Below, one piece after another: positions 53,761 to 58,024 of a stretch of DNA of 58,024 nucleotides. The stretch is from Stutzerimonas stutzeri SDM-LAC (GTDB lineage: Bacteria; Pseudomonadota; Gammaproteobacteria; Pseudomonadales; Pseudomonadaceae), in the NCBI RefSeq assembly GCF_000235745.1, contig NZ_AGSX01000117.1, positions 1 to 58,024 on the forward strand, read 5' to 3'. How positions within the stretch are numbered: position 1 is the first letter of the stretch; each line of letters begins with the position of its first letter. The position numbers and the translations under genes were made by a program. The notes beneath the pieces were generated by a model that made no database searches, had not been told where the DNA came from, and was given only the letters and a program-made list of their open reading frames with translations.

Positions 53761-54064
53761 GCTGAACTCACCGGCTCATCCTCGAGCCTTTGTTATTGGC
53801 GTGTCGACGTCCCTGTACAGCGACTATCGGTAAATGTCGGCCGCGAAAACGGCGGCATTATCCAATCGCGCTGAAGCCTAGGCAAACGTTGCGTGACATA
53901 TCCGGATAAAAGGCAGGCCTGGTGCACGGAACTGAACGCCCGATTCAATGGTCTGTTCGAGGTTTGGCGGAGGTGGCTGGCACACTCGAGCACGCCGTGC
54001 TGATGCCAGTGTCGACCCACGTTGGCTTTTTCTTACACCCGCTCAGCAGCCGGGCAAGTCGCTG
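53761..54064. other. Upstream region of the aryl polyene operon
   Basis: This 304-base gap separates the first gene of the operon from trxC. It contains a candidate promoter (53857-53885) and no convincing open frame on either strand. No regulator gene lies beside it, so any specific control acts from elsewhere. Confidence 0.6.
53857..53885 (-). promoter_or_regulatory. Candidate sigma70-type promoter for the aryl polyene operon
   Basis: On the reverse strand TTGCCT (53885-53880) and GATAAT (53862-53857) are 17 bases apart. Both elements match the consensus well (four and five of six). Transcription would start near 53850, about 90 bases before the first gene. Confidence 0.5.
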
Positions 54065-54499
54065 TCATATCCCATGCTGTTGGAGCCAGGCCAGCAGCTG
54101 CGGCAATGGCATCGCGCCGCTCTGACGCGCCACTTCTTTACCGCCCTTGAACAGGATCAGACTGGGAATCGAGCGGATGCCGAGTTGGCTAGACAGTTGC
54201 GGATTGACCTCGCTGTCCAGTTTGGCCAATCGGCAGCGGCCCTGCAGCTGAGCGGCGGCCTGAGCGAAGGTCGGGGCGAAACTGCGGCACGGGCCGCACC
54301 AGCTGGCCCAGACGTCCACCAGCAGCGGCAAATCGCCCTTGATCTGGTTGGCGAACTGGCTTTGCTGCAGCTCGAATGGCGTGTTTGGCAGTGCATCGGA
54401 CTTGCAACGCCCGCAGCGTGGCGCGTCATGCAGCCGATCAGCGGGTATACGGTTGAGGCTGGCGCATTGTGCGCAGGGGATGATCAGCGAGTCGGTCAT
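54065..54499 (-). CDS. trxC: Thioredoxin 2 (zinc-binding TrxC)
   Basis: The 144-residue protein has an N-terminal zinc-binding domain with two CxxC pairs (C9/C12 in CAQC and C29/C32 in CGRC) and a thioredoxin domain with WCGPC at 67-71. TrxC reduces disulfides and is typically induced by oxidative stress. ATG at 54497-54499 is chosen because it gives the normal N-terminus. It lies 73 bases downstream of metY on the same strand and may be co-transcribed with it. Confidence 0.95.
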   Translation of the reverse strand: MTDSLIIPCAQCASLNRIPADRLHDAPRCGRCKSDALPNTPFELQQSQFANQIKGDLPLLVDVWASWCGPCRSFAPTFAQAAAQLQGRCRLAKLDSEVNPQLSSQLGIRSIPSLILFKGGKEVARQSGAMPLPQLLAWLQQHGI

Positions 54500-54572
54500 G
54501 GCGAGGCTCCACAGCGGTCTGTTGCAGTAATGTGGAGCCTCGCTGGCCGATATCAAGCAGGCGCTGTACGCC

Positions 54573-55850
54573 TTAGCCCTTGGCTGCGTCCAGGGCCTGG
54601 GTCAGGTCGGCGAGGATGTCATCGATGTGCTCGATGCCGATGGACAGACGGATCAGATCCTGGGAAACGCCTGCCCGGGCGAGTTCTTCGGCGTTTAGCT
54701 GCCGGTGCGTGGTGCTGGCCGGGTGGCAGGCCAGCGATTTGGCGTCGCCGATATTGACCAGCCGCACGATCAGCTTGAGCGCATCGATGAAGCGTGCGCC
54801 GGCCTCCATGCCGCCTTCGATGCCGAAGCAGAGAATCGACGCAGGTGTGCCACGCATATAGCGACGCGCCAATTCGTGCTCCGGATGATCGGCCAGCCCG
54901 GCATATTTCACCCACGCCACCTGCGGGTGTGCTCGCAGATACTCGGCGACCTTCAAGGCGTTCTCGCAGTGGCGCTCCATGCGCAGCGCCAGTGTCTCCA
55001 TGCCCTGCAGGATCAGGAACGAATTGAACGGTGAAATCGCCGCGCCCATGTTGCGCAGCGGCACCACCCGGCAGCGGCCGATGAAGGCGGCGGGGCCGAA
55101 CGCCTCGGTGTAGGTGACGCCGTGGTAGGACACGTCTGGCGTGTTGAGCAGCGCGAAGCGCTCCTTGTGCTGCGCCCATGGAAACTTGCCGGAGTCGACG
55201 ACGATGCCACCGATGCTGGTGCCGTGGCCGCCCATGTACTTAGTCAGCGAATGCACTACTATATCTGCACCGTGCTCGATTGGCCGGCAGAGCATTGGCG
55301 TGGCGACCGTGTTATCGACGATCAGTGGAACACCATGACGGTGCGCAGCGTCTGCCAGGGCCTGAAGATCAATGACATTGCCGGCGGGGTTGCCAATCGA
55401 CTCGCAGAAGACCGCCTTGGTGCGGTCGTCAATCAATGCCTCCAGCGCGTCGATGTCATCATGGGCGGCGAAACGCACCTCGATGCCTTGGCGCGGCAGC
55501 GTATGAGCGAACAGGTTGTAGGTCCCGCCGTAGAGTTTGGCGACCGAGACGATGTTGTCGCCCACTTCGGCGATGGTCTGGATGGCATAGGTGATTGCCG
55601 CCATTCCAGAGGCCACAGCCAGTGCCGCCACACCGCCTTCCAGTGCCGCGACGCGCTGCTCGAGCACGTCGGTGGTGGGGTTCATGATGCGTGTATAGAT
55701 GTTGCCGGGAACCTTCAGATCGAACAGATCCGCGCCATGCTGGGTATCGTCGAACGCATACGAGGTGGTCTGGTAAATCGGTACTGCGACCGCGCGGGTC
55801 GTCGGGTCCGGGCTGTAGCCGGCATGGACGGCGAGGGTTTCCAGCTTCAT
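54573..55850 (-). CDS. metY: O-acetylhomoserine sulfhydrylase
   Basis: MetY makes homocysteine from O-acetylhomoserine (or a related ester) and sulfide in methionine synthesis. The 425-residue PLP enzyme starts MKLETLAVHAGYSPDPTTRA and has the PLP-binding lysine K204 in HSLTKYMGGHGTS. The C-terminal HPASTTHRQL is typical of the Cys/Met metabolism PLP family. AAGGAG precedes the ATG (55848-55850). A longer frame upstream exists but would enter the transporter-proximal gap without support. Confidence 0.95.
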   Translation of the reverse strand: MKLETLAVHAGYSPDPTTRAVAVPIYQTTSYAFDDTQHGADLFDLKVPGNIYTRIMNPTTDVLEQRVAALEGGVAALAVASGMAAITYAIQTIAEVGDNIVSVAKLYGGTYNLFAHTLPRQGIEVRFAAHDDIDALEALIDDRTKAVFCESIGNPAGNVIDLQALADAAHRHGVPLIVDNTVATPMLCRPIEHGADIVVHSLTKYMGGHGTSIGGIVVDSGKFPWAQHKERFALLNTPDVSYHGVTYTEAFGPAAFIGRCRVVPLRNMGAAISPFNSFLILQGMETLALRMERHCENALKVAEYLRAHPQVAWVKYAGLADHPEHELARRYMRGTPASILCFGIEGGMEAGARFIDALKLIVRLVNIGDAKSLACHPASTTHRQLNAEELARAGVSQDLIRLSIGIEHIDDILADLTQALDAAKG

Positions 55851-55941
55851 GGGGCGCTCCTTGTTCTTGTTCATCGGGGCAAAGGCCCAGAGCATGAAAC
55901 TGAACGCCAACTCGGTCAATGATCCAGAACAACGCCTCCTG

Positions 55942-57732
55942 TCAGAGCGGCGTGAGCGGCCAGAACAGTGGAATCACCAGTGTCGCGACGACCCACAGCA
56001 AGAGGTTCAGCGGAATGCCGACTTTGAGAAAGTCGACGAAGCGATAGCCACCGGCGTTGTAGACAAAGGTGTTGGTTTGATAACCAATGGGCGTGGCGAA
56101 GCTGGCGCTGGCGGCGAACATCACCGCGACCACGAAGGCGCGAGGGTCGATGCCGAGCTGCTGGGCAAGGCCGATCGCGATCGGGGTGACGAGCACGGCG
56201 ACGGCATTGTTGGACAGGATTTCGGTGAGCACCGAGGTGAACAGGTAGATGAACCCCAGCATGAACAGCGGCCCAGCCCAAGGCGTCAGGTCGACGACGC
56301 TGGAGACGATCAGTTCGACCAGTCCGACCTTGTTCATCGCGATGCTAATGGCGAGCATGCCGAAGATCAGGCTGAGAATCTTCCAGTCCACCGCCTTGTA
56401 GGCATCTTCGACATCCAGGCAGCGGGTCGCGAGTACGGCTGCGGCGCCGATGATCGCCAGACCTTCGATCGGCATCACGCCAAACGCCGCCAGCAGCATC
56501 ACCATCAGCGTGGTGCCAATGGCGATCGGTGCCTTGTCGCGGCGAAACGCGCGCTCTTGCACGGCGTTGAGGCTGATCAGCTCACCGTTGTCGGCGAAGC
56601 GCTTGATCTGTGCCGGCGTGCCCTCGACCAGCATCACGTCGCCGAACTGCAGCTGGAAGTCGTCCAGATTCCCCTGGATGTTCTCGTCCTGGCGGTGCAC
56701 GGCGAGCACGTTGATGCCGTAGCGGGCGCGGAGATCGAGGTCGCGCATCGGTCGGTGGCTATAACGCGAATTGCGGCCGACGATGGCTTCTGCGAGCACT
56801 TCATCCTCGCTGCTGATGGTCTCGAAGGCATTACCGCGGTTGAAAGTCAGATGTCCGCTGCCCCGAAGCTCGACCACATCCTTCACCTGTCCGTGGATCA
56901 CCAGCACATCGCCAGCCAACAGGCGAAAGTCCTGTTCAGGCCGGCTGTTCAGGTGAGCGCCGCGGTTGACCTGCAGCACCTGCAGACCGCTGCCCCCATT
57001 GAGGTTGGCCTCGGCAATGCTCTTGCCAATCACCGGGGAACCCTGCGGGACCCGCAGTTCGCTCATAAAAGTACGATCGAGCCTTGCCCCAAGCAGCTTG
57101 GACAGTGTGTCTCGCTCCGGCAGCAGCCGCTTGCCGATAGTCATCATGTAGAGCATGCCGGCTGCTGCGAGCACCAGCGCGGCGCCAGTGATCTCGAACA
57201 TGCCAAACGGCGCGAGACCCGCCTTGCGCGCCACGCCATCGACCAGAATGTTGGTCGAGGTCCCGATCATCGTCAGCGTGCCGCCGAGAATGGTGGCGTA
57301 GGAAAGCGGAATCAGCAGCTTCGAAGGCGTGGTGCCGGCGCGCGTGGCCAGCGAAATCGCCACCGGTGTCAGGATTGCGACCACCGGGGTGTTGTTGAGA
57401 AAGGCCGAAATGACCAGCGCAGTAATCGTCAGCCCGCCGAGCACACGGGTCGGGCTGGTGCCGACCAGTCCGCCCAGCCAGTTGCCCAGCGCATCGATGC
57501 AGCCGGTACGCTCCAGCGCGGCGGATATCACGAACATGCAAGCAATGGTGACGGGCGCGGAGTTCGACAGCACGCCAAGCACCTCCGCCGGCGTCAGCAA
57601 CTGGACGGCGATCAACACCGCCACCGCAATCGCCACAACGATATCCGGGCTCCAGGTCTCCCGCACGAAAGACACCAGCACCCAGAGCAGCAAGGCGCAG
57701 ACGAACAGCAGCGGCAGTGAATCAGAGAGCAT
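55942..57732 (-). CDS. SLC13-family (DASS) transporter with two TrkA-C domains
   Basis: The 596-residue membrane protein has about five helices at 8-195, two cytoplasmic RCK_C/TrkA-C domains at about 205-375 (VPQGSPVIGKSIAEANLN and LDLRARYGINVLAVHR), then a second helix bundle with LSNNAVAVLVTPIAIGLA and a repeated SNN-type motif (FLNNTPVVAILTPVAISLA), typical of divalent-anion sodium symporters. The substrate could be a dicarboxylate, sulfate or another anion; the family does not fix it. AAGGA lies before the ATG at 57730-57732. It is 91 bases upstream of metY. Confidence 0.88.
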   Translation of the reverse strand: MLSDSLPLLFVCALLLWVLVSFVRETWSPDIVVAIAVAVLIAVQLLTPAEVLGVLSNSAPVTIACMFVISAALERTGCIDALGNWLGGLVGTSPTRVLGGLTITALVISAFLNNTPVVAILTPVAISLATRAGTTPSKLLIPLSYATILGGTLTMIGTSTNILVDGVARKAGLAPFGMFEITGAALVLAAAGMLYMMTIGKRLLPERDTLSKLLGARLDRTFMSELRVPQGSPVIGKSIAEANLNGGSGLQVLQVNRGAHLNSRPEQDFRLLAGDVLVIHGQVKDVVELRGSGHLTFNRGNAFETISSEDEVLAEAIVGRNSRYSHRPMRDLDLRARYGINVLAVHRQDENIQGNLDDFQLQFGDVMLVEGTPAQIKRFADNGELISLNAVQERAFRRDKAPIAIGTTLMVMLLAAFGVMPIEGLAIIGAAAVLATRCLDVEDAYKAVDWKILSLIFGMLAISIAMNKVGLVELIVSSVVDLTPWAGPLFMLGFIYLFTSVLTEILSNNAVAVLVTPIAIGLAQQLGIDPRAFVVAVMFAASASFATPIGYQTNTFVYNAGGYRFVDFLKVGIPLNLLLWVVATLVIPLFWPLTPL

Positions 57733-57915
57733 GAACGTCCTTAACGTGGCGTAACAACGGGCCACAGACAGCGGCCCCGCGCGAACGATAGGGGTGGCCG
57801 CTTAGAGAGTCTAGGAACGTTTGTTCAGGTTTATATGCGATTTCGCTATTTGAATGGTTGGTCGTACCGCCGCCTCACATGAGGCATTTGCAACGGACGG
57901 CGGCAAGAAAAACGA

Positions 57916-57940
57916 GAAAGCCGCGCAGTGTGCGGCTTTC
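57916..57940 (-). terminator. Terminator-like hairpin for a leftward gene beyond the window
   Basis: GAAAGCCGC / GCGGCTTTC with a 7-base loop is followed, on the reverse strand, by TCGTTTTTCTT. That orientation suits a leftward gene entering from the right, whose 3' end is now next to the insertion sequence. Confidence 0.6.
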
Positions 57941-57950
57941 GAGTTGGTGG

Positions 57951-58024
57951 TGTCCCGTCCTGAATAAGGTTTACACCTTTCCCCCGAGCCGTTGGAGAAC
58001 TCGATGGAGCAAGGTGTTAAGCGA
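57951..58024 (+). mobile_element. Left end of a probable IS3-family insertion sequence, cut by the window
   Basis: The sequence from TGTCCCGTCCTG onward begins with the TG terminus usual for IS3 elements and leads in about 50 bases to a start codon with a GGAG ribosome binding site. The right end and any target-site duplication lie outside the window, so the family is a judgement from the start of the reading frame and the terminal bases. Confidence 0.5.
58004..58024 (+). CDS. Probable transposase OrfA, first seven codons only
   Basis: ATG at 58004 opens MEQGVKR, the start typical of a group of IS3-family OrfA proteins, with GGAG eight bases upstream. Only seven codons are visible before the window ends. 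Confidence 0.45.

Noticed and set aside
55849-57720. A 623-codon open frame on the plus strand
   Set aside because: It is antisense to metY's start and the SLC13 transporter, has a composition dominated by His, Gln, Arg and Asp, and shows no domain. It is a side effect of GC-rich codon use on the other strand.

Overview
The window is GC-rich chromosomal DNA from a gammaproteobacterium, most likely a Pseudomonas of the stutzeri group (Stutzerimonas). The evidence is gene order and protein sequence: hemB-ppk-ppx-trxA-rho-ubiD, argS-priA-rpmE-malic enzyme, ponA/pilMNOPQ-aroK-aroB-(SPOR ATPase)-gltB-gltD-hemE and metY follow the order known from P. aeruginosa, and the proteins look strongly Pseudomonas-like. 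The species assignment is inference, because no rRNA or tRNA gene is present.

Layout. 1-10.4 kb: partial elbB, hemB (heme), ppk1/ppx (polyphosphate synthesis and degradation, convergent), trxA, rho with a pyrimidine-rich leader, ubiD and a ferredoxin-reductase-like protein. 10.4-18 kb: a leftward SPOR protein, argS and priA; a rightward rpmE, a secreted nuclease whose first codons carry the rpmE terminator, and a short malic enzyme. 18-28.8 kb: ponA (PBP1A) divergent from the type IV pilus assembly operon pilMNOPQ, then aroK, aroB and a membrane ATPase with a SPOR domain. 28.9-36.2 kb: gltB-gltD (glutamate synthase) and hemE.

36.6-53.8 kb: a tightly packed, leftward operon of overlapping genes that I read as an aryl polyene (APE) pigment cluster inserted in the conserved hemE...metY neighbourhood. 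It holds two acyl carrier proteins, two complete ketosynthases and one ketosynthase-like partner, a ketoreductase, a stand-alone hotdog dehydratase, an AMP-ligase fused to a second hotdog dehydratase, a MIO ammonia-lyase (aryl starter supply), a thioesterase, a family-2 glycosyltransferase, two acyltransferases (LpxL-like and PlsC-like), a LolA-like carrier, an MMPL/RND exporter, a DUF3261-type lipoprotein and a flavoenzyme carrying the WxWxIP signature of flavin-dependent halogenases. The logic is: make and activate an aryl acid, extend it with alternating ketosynthase/reductase/dehydratase steps, attach it to a glycolipid, and move it to the outer membrane.

54-58 kb: trxC, metY and an SLC13-type transporter, all leftward, then the left end of a probable IS3-family insertion sequence cut by the window edge. 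The points most worth following up are the halogenase-like motifs, the unusual selectivity residues and extra segment in the ammonia-lyase, the ligase-dehydratase fusion, the single large gap in the APE operon, and the terminator embedded in the nuclease signal peptide.
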